Assembly (NCBI RefSeq): GCF_003353055.1
Contig: NZ_QKWJ01000023.1
Location: 1 to 64,000, forward strand
Reading direction: 5' to 3'
From: Cupriavidus lacunae
GTDB lineage: Bacteria; Pseudomonadota; Gammaproteobacteria; Burkholderiales; Burkholderiaceae
Length of the DNA stretch: 64,000 nucleotides
Shown: one piece after another, positions 38,643-47,590 of the stretch
How positions within the stretch are numbered: position 1 is the stretch's first letter
Layout: each line of letters starts with the position of its first letter
The notes under the pieces: model-generated
What the model saw: the letters and a program-made list of their open reading frames with translations, nothing else
Told to the model about the DNA's origin: nothing
The model's database searches: none
Program-made: the position numbers and the translations under genes

Positions 38643-40289
38643 GTGTATTCACAGAAAGACGTGCTGTCGATCGGCGCGCAGGCGCCGCTCGCCCCCGCCC
38701 AGCAACCACAGCAGCAAACCCAATCGCATGAACTGCAGCGCACCCTGACCTGGAAGGATGCCTTCTGGGTCACCAGCGGCGTGCCCGCGGGCGTGCTCTT
38801 CACCATCGGCGGGGTGTCCGCCACCATCGGCAACCCGGCCTGGGTGATCTGGATCCTCGCCATCCTGGTCGGCTTCGCCCAGTGCTTCGTCTATGCCGAG
38901 ATCTCGGGCCTGTATCCGCACAAGTCCGGCGGCGCCTCGGTGTACGGCGCGCTCGGCTGGGTGCGCTACAGCAAGTTCGTCGCGCCGGTCTCGGTGTGGT
39001 GCAACTGGATTGCCTGGTCGCCGATGCTGGCACTGGGCACCAGCCTGGCCGCCGGCTACATGCTGAGCGCGCTGTTCCCGCCCGATTCGGTCATCAACAC
39101 CTGGCAACTGACGCTGCTGGACCTGGGCGTGGTCAGCAAGGGCCTGACGCTGCGGGTGAATTCCACCTTCGTCCTGGCCACCACCTTCCTGCTGATCACC
39201 TTCAAGCTGCAGCACAGCGGCGCTTCCGCCGCGGCCACCACGCAGCGCATCCTGGGCATTGCCTCGCTGACGCCGCTGGTGGTGATCGCGCTGGTGCCGA
39301 TGTTCACCGGCGACATGCCGTCCACCAGCTTCCTGCCGCTGCTGCCGCTCACCCATGACGCGGCCGGCACTCCGGTGCTGGGCGGCTGGAACGCCGCGGG
39401 CATCAGCACGGCCATGGGCGCGATGTTCCTGGCCTGCTGGTCGACCTTCGGCTTCGAGACCGCGGTCTGCTACACCCGCGAGTTCAAGGACCCGCAGAAG
39501 GACACCTTCAAGGCGATCTTCTGGTCCGGCGTGCTGTGCCTGTTCATGTTCATCGCGGTGCCGATCGCCTTCCAGGGCTCGCTGGGCCTGTCGGGCATGC
39601 TGGAACCGGCCATCGTCGACGGCTCCGGCGTGGGCGCGGCCATGGCCAGGTTCGTCGGCGGCGGCGCGGTGGTGTTCAACGTGATCGTGGCGATGCTGGT
39701 GCTGGCCATCCTGCTGATCGTGATGACGTCGATGATGGGTTCGTCGCGCACGCTGTACCAGGCCTCGGTAGACGGCTGGCTGCCGCGCTACCTCTCGCAC
39801 GTGAACGAGCACGGCGCACCGACGCGCGCCATGTGGACGGACCTGGTGTTCAACCTGTTCCTGCTGCTGATGTCGAACTACATGGCAGTGCTGTCGATCT
39901 CGAACGTCTGCTACATGATCTTCGTGTTCCTGAACCTGCAGTCGGGCTGGATCCACCGCATGGACCGCCCGGACTGGGCCCGCCCGTACAAGTGCAAGAA
40001 CTGGCTGCTGGCGCTGGGCGCGTTCTTCGGCTTCTTCGACCTGGCCTTTGTCGGCGCCGGCGCCAACTTCCAGGGCGAGAATACGCTGCGCAACGGCCTG
40101 ATCGCCGCGGTGCTGATCGTGCCGGTCTTCATCTACCGCCACTACATCCAGGACAAGGGCCGCTTCCCCGAGTCGATGCGCCGCGACATGGAACTGCCCA
40201 ATGCGCGTGCCGGCGTGCTGCCCTACGTGGCGCTGGTCGTCGGCGGCCTGGTGGTGTGGATCGCTGCACGGCTGACGGTCATCACCTGA
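38643..40289 (+). CDS. APC-superfamily amino-acid/amine permease
   Basis: Inner-membrane transporter of 548 residues with about 12 helices. Helix 1 carries TSGVPAGVLFTIGGVSATIG, matching the APC unwound-helix motif, and YPHKSGGASVYGALG resembles the conserved helix 3 region. The start is GTG 38643, chosen because AAGGAGACATC lies directly upstream and no ATG is well placed. The substrate is unknown. Shared control with the Rieske/BetAB operon suggests import of a quaternary amine or amino-acid derivative. The first 30 residues are glutamine-rich. Confidence 0.85.
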   Translation: MYSQKDVLSIGAQAPLAPAQQPQQQTQSHELQRTLTWKDAFWVTSGVPAGVLFTIGGVSATIGNPAWVIWILAILVGFAQCFVYAEISGLYPHKSGGASVYGALGWVRYSKFVAPVSVWCNWIAWSPMLALGTSLAAGYMLSALFPPDSVINTWQLTLLDLGVVSKGLTLRVNSTFVLATTFLLITFKLQHSGASAAATTQRILGIASLTPLVVIALVPMFTGDMPSTSFLPLLPLTHDAAGTPVLGGWNAAGISTAMGAMFLACWSTFGFETAVCYTREFKDPQKDTFKAIFWSGVLCLFMFIAVPIAFQGSLGLSGMLEPAIVDGSGVGAAMARFVGGGAVVFNVIVAMLVLAILLIVMTSMMGSSRTLYQASVDGWLPRYLSHVNEHGAPTRAMWTDLVFNLFLLLMSNYMAVLSISNVCYMIFVFLNLQSGWIHRMDRPDWARPYKCKNWLLALGAFFGFFDLAFVGAGANFQGENTLRNGLIAAVLIVPVFIYRHYIQDKGRFPESMRRDMELPNARAGVLPYVALVVGGLVVWIAARLTVIT

Positions 40290-40297
40290 TGGTCCCG

Positions 40298-40324
40298 GGC
40301 AGGCCGGCGCCATGCCGGCCTGCC
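40298..40324 (+). terminator. Perfect 11-bp hairpin between permease and reductase
   Basis: GGCAGGCCGGC (40298-40308), 5-nt loop, GCCGGCCTGCC (40314-40324), followed by TTCCCTTCCC rather than a clean T-run. It begins 8 bases after the permease stop. It is probably a partial terminator or mRNA stability stem that lowers reductase expression. Confidence 0.5.
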
Positions 40325-40370
40325 TTCCCTTCCCGTATTCCCTGCATTCCCTGAATTCCGAGGTACCGCC

Positions 40371-41324
40371 ATGACTGACACGCTCCGCGTGCGCGTCGGC
40401 CGCGTCGAGCCGCTGGCCGCCGGCATCAAGCGCTTCACCCTGCAACCCTGCCACGGCGGCACGCTGCCCGCCTTCGACAGCGGCAGCCACGTGGTCGTCC
40501 ATATGGACGGCGGCCGGCTGCGCAACGCCTATTCGCTGACCAGCACGCTGGGCGAGCCCGGCCACTACCAGATCGCGGTGCGGCTGGAAGAAGCCTCGCG
40601 CGGCGGCTCGCGCTATATGCACGAGCAGGTCGGCGAAGGCGACGAACTGCATATCGGCGCGCCCGGCAACCTGTTCAGCCTGGACCACGGCGCCGGCCGC
40701 CACCTGCTGATTGCCGGCGGCATCGGCGTCACGCCTTTCATGACGCATATCCAGGCGCTGGCCGCGCGCGGCGCTGACTTTGCGCTGCACTACTGCTTCC
40801 GCAACGCGCAGTCCGCCGCCTTCCTCGACGTGCTGCCGGCCACGCTGCAGCCCGGCCAGCTTCACCTGTATGAGAGCGACAGCGGCAGCCTGCTCGACAT
40901 CGCCGCGCTGATCGCCGCGCAGCCTGCCGATACGCACGTCTACGTCTGCGGCCCGGCGCCGCTCAACGACGCCGTGGTCAACGCCGCGCGCGCCGCCGGC
41001 TGGGACGCGGGGCGCATCCATTTCGAGCAGTTCCGCAACGAGGTCGATGCCACCGGCGGCGCCTTCGAGGCCGTGCTGCAGAAGAGCGGGCTGACGCTGC
41101 AGGTCGGCGCCGACGAGCCGCTGCTGCGGGCCATCGAGAAAGCCGGCATCAAGGTGGACTGCATGTGCCGCGAAGGCATCTGCGGCTCCTGCGAGACCGC
41201 CATCCTGGCGGGGCAGGCCGATCACCGCGACCAGTACCTGTCGGATGCCGAAAAGGCCGCGCAGAAGACAATGATGCTGTGCGTGTCGCGCTGCAAGGGC
41301 CAGCGGCTGGTGCTGGATCTCTGA
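40371..41324 (+). CDS. CntB-type ferredoxin-FMN reductase
   Basis: Electron-transfer protein of 317 residues, the length of carnitine monooxygenase reductase. Order: FMN domain with RNAYSLTS (51-58), NAD domain with AGGIGVTPFM and CGPAPLN, and a C-terminal plant-type [2Fe-2S] domain with Cys266, Cys271, Cys274 and Cys304. It takes electrons from NAD(P)H to a Rieske oxygenase. The only oxygenase nearby is at 32445-33566, about 7 kb upstream and behind the same operator, so they probably work together. GAGGT precedes ATG 40371. Confidence 0.9.
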   Translation: MTDTLRVRVGRVEPLAAGIKRFTLQPCHGGTLPAFDSGSHVVVHMDGGRLRNAYSLTSTLGEPGHYQIAVRLEEASRGGSRYMHEQVGEGDELHIGAPGNLFSLDHGAGRHLLIAGGIGVTPFMTHIQALAARGADFALHYCFRNAQSAAFLDVLPATLQPGQLHLYESDSGSLLDIAALIAAQPADTHVYVCGPAPLNDAVVNAARAAGWDAGRIHFEQFRNEVDATGGAFEAVLQKSGLTLQVGADEPLLRAIEKAGIKVDCMCREGICGSCETAILAGQADHRDQYLSDAEKAAQKTMMLCVSRCKGQRLVLDL

Positions 41325-41341
41325 TCCATACTGCTTTCATT

Positions 41342-41399
41342 CGCAACCTTTTGGTTGCGTTTCCCCGTCCGGTCTCCTAACATGCAACCACAACGTTGC
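41342..41399. promoter_or_regulatory. Two GCAAC inverted repeats upstream of SRPBCC-ArsR
   Basis: CGCAACC-TTTT-GGTTGCG (41342-41359) and GCAAC-N6-GTTGC (41384-41399). Four GCAAC half-sites in 58 bp directly before the SRPBCC gene fit an ArsR-family operator for the regulator encoded next. The first stem could also help to terminate the reductase transcript. Confidence 0.55.
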
Positions 41400-41428
41400 C
41401 CATTCAAGCCTGAACAAGGAGACCGGAC

Positions 41429-41893
41429 ATGGCTTCATCCACCGACCGCATCGAGCGCAGCATCCTCCTGGCCGCCCCCATCGAGCGCGTCTGGCACGCG
41501 CTGGCCGACGCCGACACCTTCGGCAGCTGGTTTGGCGTGAAATTCGACGGCGTGACCTTCGCGCCCGGCAAGCGCGCAGTGGGCGGCATCACCTATCCCG
41601 GCTACGAATACCTGAGGTTCGACGTGGTGGTCGAGCGCATGGAGCCGCCCCGGCTACTGTCGTGGCGCTGGCATCCGGCGCCGATGGAGCGCGGCCGCGA
41701 CTATTCGGCCGAACCGCCCACGCTGGTGGTGTTCGCGCTGAAGGAAGCCGAAGGCGGCACGCTGCTGACCGTGGTCGAATCCGGCTTCGACCAGATCCCG
41801 CCTGAACGGCGCATGGAAGCCTTCCGCATGAACAGCGGCGGCTGGGACGGCCAGATGGAAAACATCGGCAAGCATGTCAGCGGCGCAGCCTGA
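41429..41893 (+). CDS. SRPBCC (AHSA1-like) domain protein
   Basis: Soluble protein of 154 residues with the START/Bet v1-like fold of the AHSA1 branch: IERSILLAAPIERVWHALADADTFGSWFGV at the N-terminus and the TLLTVVESGFDQIP strand near the end. Such proteins bind small hydrophobic ligands; a specific role is unknown. AAGGAGA precedes ATG 41429. It overlaps the following ArsR gene by 20 bases, indicating translational coupling. SRPBCC-ArsR pairs are common and usually self-regulated. Confidence 0.85.
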   Translation: MASSTDRIERSILLAAPIERVWHALADADTFGSWFGVKFDGVTFAPGKRAVGGITYPGYEYLRFDVVVERMEPPRLLSWRWHPAPMERGRDYSAEPPTLVVFALKEAEGGTLLTVVESGFDQIPPERRMEAFRMNSGGWDGQMENIGKHVSGAA

Positions 41894-42230
41894 TTCCTCC
41901 CCCGCGCTGGCGCTGCAGGATGCCGCGACCGTCTTCGCCGCGCTTGGCGACGAAACCCGGCTGCGGCTGGTGGCAGCGCTGTGCGCGGGCGGCGCGATGT
42001 CGATCGCGCAGCTGACCGCGGGCAGCACCATGACACGGCAGGCGGTCACCAAGCACCTCGAAGTGTTGTCCCAGGCGGGGCTCGTGCGCGACAGCAAGGC
42101 CGGGCGCGAGCGCCTGTGGCAGTTCGAGCCGGGGCAGGTCGAAGCCGCGCGCAGGTCACTGGAAGCGATCGGGCGGCAATGGGATTTCGCGCTGGCGAAG
42201 CTAAAGCTGGCGGTGGAGACCAGTCACTAG
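41874..42230 (+). CDS. ArsR-family transcriptional regulator
   Basis: Winged-helix repressor of 118 residues: FAALGDETRLRLVAALCAGG, then MSIAQLTAGS and MTRQAVTKHLEVLSQAGLV as recognition region. No ArsR metal-binding cysteine motif is seen, so it is probably not metal-responsive. It overlaps the SRPBCC gene by 20 bases and likely binds the GCAAC repeats upstream of it. Confidence 0.88.
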   Translation: MSAAQPDSSPALALQDAATVFAALGDETRLRLVAALCAGGAMSIAQLTAGSTMTRQAVTKHLEVLSQAGLVRDSKAGRERLWQFEPGQVEAARRSLEAIGRQWDFALAKLKLAVETSH

Positions 42231-42275
42231 CTGACAACGCTGATTGCGCTGCCGGTTCGCTCACCTCGCGGGCCA

Positions 42276-42303
42276 TGGACACCCTCTCGCTCGCCGCTAT
42301 ACT
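42276..42303 (+). promoter_or_regulatory. Predicted sigma-70 promoter of the export operon
   Basis: TGGACA (42276-42281), 16 bp, TATACT (42298-42303); five of six consensus bases in each box. The downstream start codon is at 42340. Confidence 0.5.
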
Positions 42304-42339
42304 GGGAGCCCCGCCCATCACAGCGAGAGGAAGCGCGCA

Positions 42340-43557
42340 GTGGCTGACCACGACCTGTCCAGGCTCAAAATCGACCGGAGCGCCGCCGCGGCCGGCGTCC
42401 GCATCCGCCCCCGGCGCAGGTGGCTGCGCTACGCGGTCATTGCGCTGGTCCTGCTGGCCCTGGTCGGCATCGGCGTGCGCCTGGCCGGCCCGCAAGCAGT
42501 GCAGACCGCCACCGTCACCTCCGCCTATCCCACCCAGAATTTCACACTGCTCAACGCCACCGGCTATGTCGTGCCGCAGCGCAAGGCGGCGGTCGCGTCC
42601 AAGGCGCAGGGCCGGCTGGAATGGCTGGGCGTGCTCGAGGGCTCGCGCGTGAAGAAGGACGAGATCATCGCGCGGCTGGAGAGCAAGGACGTCGCCGCCT
42701 CGTTCGCACAGGCCCAGGCCCAGATCCAGGTGGCACAGGCCAGCCTGGCGCTGCAGCAGGCCGAGTTGAAGGACGCTGAGGTGAACCTGCGCCGCTCGAA
42801 GATCCTGATCGTGCCGAACGCCATCTCGCGCACCGAGTACGACGCCGCCGCGGCGCGCTTTGACAAGGCGCGGGCCTCGGTCAACAGTTCGCGCGCGTCG
42901 ATCGCCTCGGCGCAGGCCAATGCCCGCGTGGCCGAGGTGGCGGTCGAGCAGACCGTGGTGCGCGCGCCGTTCGATGGCGTGGTGCTGATCAAGCATGCCA
43001 ACGTGGGCGACAACATCACGCCCTTCTCCGCCGCCGCCGACACCAAGGGGGCGATCGTGACCATCGCCGACATGGAGACGCTGGAAGTGGAAGCCGACGT
43101 CGCCGAATCCAATATCGCCAAGATCCGCGCCGGCCAGCCATGCGAGCTGCTGCTGGATGCGCTGCCGGGGCTGCGGATGGCCGGTCAGGTGTCGCGCATC
43201 GTGCCGACGGTGGACCGCTCCAAGGCCACCGTGCTGGTCAAGGTGCGCTTTGTCGACCGCGATGCGCGCGTGCTGCCGGACATGAGCGCCAAGATCGCCT
43301 TCCTGTCGCACGCGGCCTCGGCCAAGGACCGCCAGCCGGTGGTGGCGGTGCAGCCCGCCGCGGTGGTCACGCGCGATGGCGGCCGGCAACTGGCCTATGT
43401 GGTGAGGGACGGCAGGGCGCATGAAGTGCAGGTCATGACCGGCGACAAGCTGGGCGAGCTGGTGGCCGTGCAGGGCGTCAAGCCCGGCGATGTGCTCGTG
43501 CTGTCGCCGGGCGACAAGCTCAGCGACGGCGACCGCATCACCGTGGCCAAGCCGTGA
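42340..43557 (+). CDS. MacA-like periplasmic adaptor (HlyD/RND family)
   Basis: Membrane-fusion protein of 405 residues. One N-terminal transmembrane helix (about 28-45) is followed by a lipoyl half-motif (GRLEWLGVLEGSRVKKDEIIARLESKDV), a coiled-coil hairpin of about 80 residues rich in Ala/Gln, a second lipoyl half (VRAPFDGVVLIKHANVGDNI) and barrel domains. The start is taken as GTG 42340 with GAGAGGAAG 7 bases upstream. It begins a four-gene operon with an ABC ATPase and two permeases, so it forms a MacAB-like exporter or lipid/peptide efflux system. Confidence 0.87.
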   Translation: MADHDLSRLKIDRSAAAAGVRIRPRRRWLRYAVIALVLLALVGIGVRLAGPQAVQTATVTSAYPTQNFTLLNATGYVVPQRKAAVASKAQGRLEWLGVLEGSRVKKDEIIARLESKDVAASFAQAQAQIQVAQASLALQQAELKDAEVNLRRSKILIVPNAISRTEYDAAAARFDKARASVNSSRASIASAQANARVAEVAVEQTVVRAPFDGVVLIKHANVGDNITPFSAAADTKGAIVTIADMETLEVEADVAESNIAKIRAGQPCELLLDALPGLRMAGQVSRIVPTVDRSKATVLVKVRFVDRDARVLPDMSAKIAFLSHAASAKDRQPVVAVQPAAVVTRDGGRQLAYVVRDGRAHEVQVMTGDKLGELVAVQGVKPGDVLVLSPGDKLSDGDRITVAKP

Positions 43558-43580
43558 CGAGGCCGGCCGAAGGGAAGCGC

Positions 43581-44273
43581 ATGAGCGCCCCGCCCCTGGT
43601 GCAGATCAGCCACGTCGCCAAGTCCTACCGGCGCGGCGTGCAGATTGTGCCCGTGCTCACCGATATCTCGCTGGAAATCGGCGAAGGCGATTTCGTTGCG
43701 CTGATGGGGCCGTCGGGATCGGGCAAGAGCACGCTGCTGAACCTGATTGCGGGCATCGACCGGCCCGACAGTGGCACCCTGAGCGTGGCAGGACTGGATA
43801 TCACGCGACTGCCCGAAGCGGAACTGGCGGACTGGCGTGCGGCCAACGTCGGCTTTATCTTCCAGTTCTACAACCTGATGCCGGTGCTGACCGCGTTCGA
43901 GAACGTTGAGCTGCCGCTGATGCTGACCAGCCTGCCGCGCGCGGAACGGCGCGCGCGCGTGGAACTGGTGCTGGACATGGTCAACCTGGCCGACCGCATG
44001 AGCCACTATCCGTCGGAGTTGTCGGGCGGCCAGCAGCAGCGCGTGGCGATCGCGCGCGCGCTGATCACCGACCCCGCGCTGATCGTCGCCGACGAGCCCA
44101 CCGGCGACCTCGACCGCACCTCCGCCGCCGAGATCCTGGCGATGATGCAGCGGCTCAATGCCGACGCACGCAAGACCATCATCATGGTCACGCACGATGC
44201 GCACGCCGCGGCCGCGGCCGGGTCGCTGGTGCACCTGGAGAAGGGAGAGCTGATCCGTGGCGAGATGGCCTGA
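43581..44273 (+). CDS. ABC transporter ATPase (MacB/LolD type)
   Basis: ATP-binding subunit of 230 residues. Walker A GPSGSGKST, Q-loop QFYNLMPV, signature LSGGQQQR and Walker B LIVADEPTGDLD are all intact. GAAGGGAAG precedes ATG 43581. It lies 23 bp after the adaptor and 6 bp before a permease, so it powers the FtsX-fold permeases encoded downstream. Confidence 0.94.
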   Translation: MSAPPLVQISHVAKSYRRGVQIVPVLTDISLEIGEGDFVALMGPSGSGKSTLLNLIAGIDRPDSGTLSVAGLDITRLPEAELADWRAANVGFIFQFYNLMPVLTAFENVELPLMLTSLPRAERRARVELVLDMVNLADRMSHYPSELSGGQQQRVAIARALITDPALIVADEPTGDLDRTSAAEILAMMQRLNADARKTIIMVTHDAHAAAAAGSLVHLEKGELIRGEMA

Positions 44274-44279
44274 CCCCTC

Positions 44280-45434
44280 ATGTACGCGCTCAAACTGATC
44301 ATCCGCAACGCGCTGCGACACAAGCTGCGCACCGCGCTGACGGTGTTCGGCCTGGTGATCGCGGTGCTGGCGTTCGGGCTGCTGCAGACCGTGATCGATG
44401 CCTGGTACGCGGGCGCCTCGGCCGCGTCAAGCGCGCGGCTGGTCACGCGCAATGCGATCTCGCTGGTGTTTCCGCTGCCGCTGAGCTACGAGAGCCGCAT
44501 CAAGGGCGTCGACGGCGTGACCTCGGTGGCGCGCTCGAACTGGTTCGGCGGCGTCTATCGCGATCCCAAGAATTTCTTTGCGCAGTTCGCGGTATCCGAC
44601 AACTACCTCGACCTCTACCCTGAGTTCATCGTGCCCGCGCAGCAGCGCGCGGACTACCAGCGTGACCGCAAGGGCGCGCTGGTCGGGCGCCAGCTGGCCG
44701 ACCAGTTCGGCTTCAAGGTGGGCGACGTGGTCCCGATCAAGGGCACCATCTACCCCGGCACCTGGGAGTTCGTGGTGCGCGGCATCATGGAGGGGCGCGA
44801 CGAGAGCACCATCACGCGCCAGATGGTGTTCCACTGGGAATACCTGAACGAGACCGTGCGCAAGCGCACCTCGCGCCAGGCCGACCAGGTCGGCGTCTAT
44901 GTGCTGGCCGTGGACAACCCTGACAACACCGCCGCGATCTCGCGCCAGGTGGACGCGGTGTTCCGCAATTCGCTGGCGGAAACGCTGACCGAGACCGAGC
45001 AGGCCTTCCAGCTGGGCTTTGTCGCCATGTCCAACCAGATCATCGCGGCGATCCGCGTGGTGTCCTACGTGGTGATTGTCATCATCATGGCGGTGATGTC
45101 CAACGCCATGGCGATGAGCGCGCGCGAGCGCACCGTGGAGTACGCCACGCTCAAGGCGCTGGGCTTCGGCCCCGGCTTCCTGGCGCTGCTGGTGTTCGGC
45201 GAATCGCTGGCGATCTGCGTGGCCGGCGGCGCGCTCGGCATGCTGGCCACGCCGCCAATGGCCGCGGCCTTCAAGCAGGCGGTGGGCGGCGTGTTTCCGG
45301 TCTTCACGGTGTCGCCGCAGACCATGCAGCTGCAGGCCGCCTGCGCGCTGGCAGTGGGTATCTTTGCCGGCATCGTGCCGGCAGTGCAGGCCGCGCGCGT
45401 GCGCATCGTCGAGGGCCTGCGGGCCATCGGCTAG
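44280..45434 (+). CDS. ABC transporter permease 1 (FtsX/MacB fold)
   Basis: Permease of 384 residues. An N-terminal helix (about 20-40) is followed by a periplasmic domain of about 230 residues and three C-terminal helices (around 260-285, 300-325, 350-370). MSARERTVEYATLKALGFGP matches the FtsX coupling region. It starts 6 bp after the ATPase gene. Together with the next permease it probably forms a heterodimer. Confidence 0.9.
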   Translation: MYALKLIIRNALRHKLRTALTVFGLVIAVLAFGLLQTVIDAWYAGASAASSARLVTRNAISLVFPLPLSYESRIKGVDGVTSVARSNWFGGVYRDPKNFFAQFAVSDNYLDLYPEFIVPAQQRADYQRDRKGALVGRQLADQFGFKVGDVVPIKGTIYPGTWEFVVRGIMEGRDESTITRQMVFHWEYLNETVRKRTSRQADQVGVYVLAVDNPDNTAAISRQVDAVFRNSLAETLTETEQAFQLGFVAMSNQIIAAIRVVSYVVIVIIMAVMSNAMAMSARERTVEYATLKALGFGPGFLALLVFGESLAICVAGGALGMLATPPMAAAFKQAVGGVFPVFTVSPQTMQLQAACALAVGIFAGIVPAVQAARVRIVEGLRAIG

Positions 45435-45449
45435 CGCCCGGAGGCTGAC

Positions 45450-46616
45450 ATGGCGATCCCGCTCACCTATATCGCGCGCAACCTGTGGGCCCGGCGCCTG
45501 ACCACCACGCTGACCGCGGCCGGGCTGGCGCTGGTGGTCTTTGTCTTCGCCACCATGCTGATGCTCGATGCCGGCCTGAAGAAGACCCTGGTCACCACCG
45601 GCGAGCGGAACAACGTGGTGGTGATCCGCAAGGGCGCCGAGACCGAGATCCAGAGCGCGGTCGCCCGCGACCAGGCCAGCATCATGGAGATGCACCCGGC
45701 CGTGGCCATGGGCGGCGCGGGCCGGCCGCTGGCCTCGCGCGAGGCGGTGGTGCTGATCTCGCTCACCAAGGCCAGCACCGGGCAGCCGTCCAACGTGGTG
45801 ATCCGCGGCATCTCGCCGCCGGGCATGGACCTGCGCCCGCAGGTGCGGCTGGTGGCCGGGCGCATGTTCCGGCCGGGCTCGTCCGAGATCATCGTCGGCA
45901 GCAGCATCGCCGGCGGCTTTGCCGGCGTGCAGATCGGCCAGTACCTGCGCTTTGCCCAGCGCGACTGGACCGTGGTGGGGCATTTCGATGCCGGCGGCAG
46001 CGGCTTCGACTCTGAAATCTGGGGCGACGTGGACCAGCTGATGCAGTCGTTCCGGCGCAATGCGTATTCGTCGATGGTGGTAAGGCTGGCGGATAGCGCG
46101 CTGTTCGAGCGCTTTCGCGCCGATATCGACGTCGACCCGCGCCTGGCCGACGAGGCCAAGCGCGAGCAGACCTTCTACAGCGACCAGTCCAAGGCCCTGT
46201 CCAGCTTTATCAATATCCTCGGCTTCACGCTGTCCACCATCTTCTCGATCGCGGCAATGATCGGCGCCATGATCACCATGTATGCGTCGGTGGCCAACCG
46301 CGTGGCAGAGATCGGCACGCTGCGCGCGCTGGGATTCAAGCGCGTCAACGTGCTCACCGCCTTCCTGATCGAAGCCGCGCTGCTGGGGCTGGTGGGCGGC
46401 ATCGCGGGCCTCGCGTGCGCGGCGCTGATGCAGTTCGCCTCGTTCTCGACCACCAACTTCCAGACCTTCGCGGACCTCTCGTTCCGCTTCATCCTGACGC
46501 CGGGCATTGCCTTGCAGACGCTGGCGTTCTCGATGGTGATGGGGCTAGTGGGCGGCTTCCTGCCGGCGGTGCGGGCGGCGCGGATGAATATCGTGGACGC
46601 GTTGCGGGCGCGCTAG
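45450..46616 (+). CDS. ABC transporter permease 2 (FtsX/MacB fold)
   Basis: Permease of 388 residues with the same arrangement: helix 1 (about 20-40), a large periplasmic domain, then three helices. VANRVAEIGTLRALGFKRVNV is the FtsX-type coupling motif. It starts 15 bp after permease 1 and closes the operon. Substrate unknown; the MacAB layout suggests export of a lipid, peptide or drug. Confidence 0.9.
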   Translation: MAIPLTYIARNLWARRLTTTLTAAGLALVVFVFATMLMLDAGLKKTLVTTGERNNVVVIRKGAETEIQSAVARDQASIMEMHPAVAMGGAGRPLASREAVVLISLTKASTGQPSNVVIRGISPPGMDLRPQVRLVAGRMFRPGSSEIIVGSSIAGGFAGVQIGQYLRFAQRDWTVVGHFDAGGSGFDSEIWGDVDQLMQSFRRNAYSSMVVRLADSALFERFRADIDVDPRLADEAKREQTFYSDQSKALSSFINILGFTLSTIFSIAAMIGAMITMYASVANRVAEIGTLRALGFKRVNVLTAFLIEAALLGLVGGIAGLACAALMQFASFSTTNFQTFADLSFRFILTPGIALQTLAFSMVMGLVGGFLPAVRAARMNIVDALRAR

Positions 46617-46744
46617 GTCAAGCGTCGCCGGCCAGGGCGCTGGACGCACTGCGCCAACGCGGCAGCAGCCCGGCAACGGCAAAGCCTGCCGTGGCGCCTG
46701 CGGCGTCCGGGACGCGGACGAAGTTGCGGATGCGCTGGCCGGCT

Positions 46745-46978
46745 TCAGCGCCGGCCTGAAACTCCGTAGAAAGTCCCGGCGCGTGGATTAGACACCACAT
46801 AAGCGTGGCGCTGCGCCCAGAACTGTGCGGTACGGAAGGCATCGGCCTCGCGCTCGCTCCATGCCGTCGCAAGCAACGGCATGGCCTCGGCATCGGTGGT
46901 GAGATAGACGCGCGCCTGATAGCGGGCGGATTGCAGCGTGCCGGTACGGATGGTGCGGATCGTGACGTGGAGGGTCAT
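46745..46978 (-). CDS. Hypothetical 77-residue protein
   Basis: Short ORF from ATG 46978 (MTLHVTIRTIRTGTLQSAR). The ribosome site is weak. The composition is compatible with a small soluble alpha/beta protein (two beta-like strands, then an amphipathic helix). No family was recognised and no homologue is evident in the window. It is convergent with the export operon. Confidence 0.45.
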   Translation of the reverse strand: MTLHVTIRTIRTGTLQSARYQARVYLTTDAEAMPLLATAWSEREADAFRTAQFWAQRHAYVVSNPRAGTFYGVSGRR

Positions 46979-47186
46979 AGGCAGCTTCTCGACTAGGCGA
47001 CTACCAAATCATAACCATTTCCGTGTGTTGGATTGGTGAAACCGTTGCGAATGTGCTAAGGCGCGACAGTGTCTGTCGGGTTTTGGCCCCGGGCGCTGAA
47101 ATACCTCCGTCGCCCTTGTTCTGAGCCACCTTGCTGTGCTTCTTGGGTCACCTATCGTGCCTACGGCGGGTATCTGTCGATGAATC

Positions 47187-47458
47187 GACGGCCCCGTTCC
47201 GCCCTGAAGGGCGGGTCACTTTTTGTCCGAGCGACAAAAAGTAACCAAAAAACGCGTCGCCTCTGGCGGCTGGCCATCAATTTGGCGGTGTTGGTGGTTC
47301 GGGCGGTGGTGCTTGCCGTTTGACGTGGTTGGCCGTTCGGGCCTGCTACGCACCCTGTCTGTGCCCACATCAACGGACTATTGGACGAACCCGACCTTAG
47401 GCCGTTGGCAGCCTGCTAAGCACCGCGTCGGTGGGACGCCTTCGGCTGCGCTTCGCGC
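47187..47458 (+). repeat. Left arm of a long inverted repeat
   Basis: 272 bp that match the complement of 47591-47863 at roughly 85-90% of positions, with one identical block of about 68 bp. Inside it ACTTTTTGTC and GACAAAAAGT form a perfect 10-bp hairpin with a 5-nt loop (around 47218-47242). Confidence 0.8.
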
Positions 47459-47590
47459 CGGCCCTAACGTGGCAGAACGAACGACCACGTCCCGATTTGC
47501 GCTCTTTTTTTTGGGGCCCGGCATCCCGACCGCGCCGTGTGAGCGCAGCGACGCACTCCGTGCCCGAGCACCCGACCTACGATACTGAGT

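Noticed and set aside
38649-41225. Long minus-strand open frame (858 codons) opposite permease and reductase
   Set aside because: Covers two well-supported genes and the hairpin between them; no family features.
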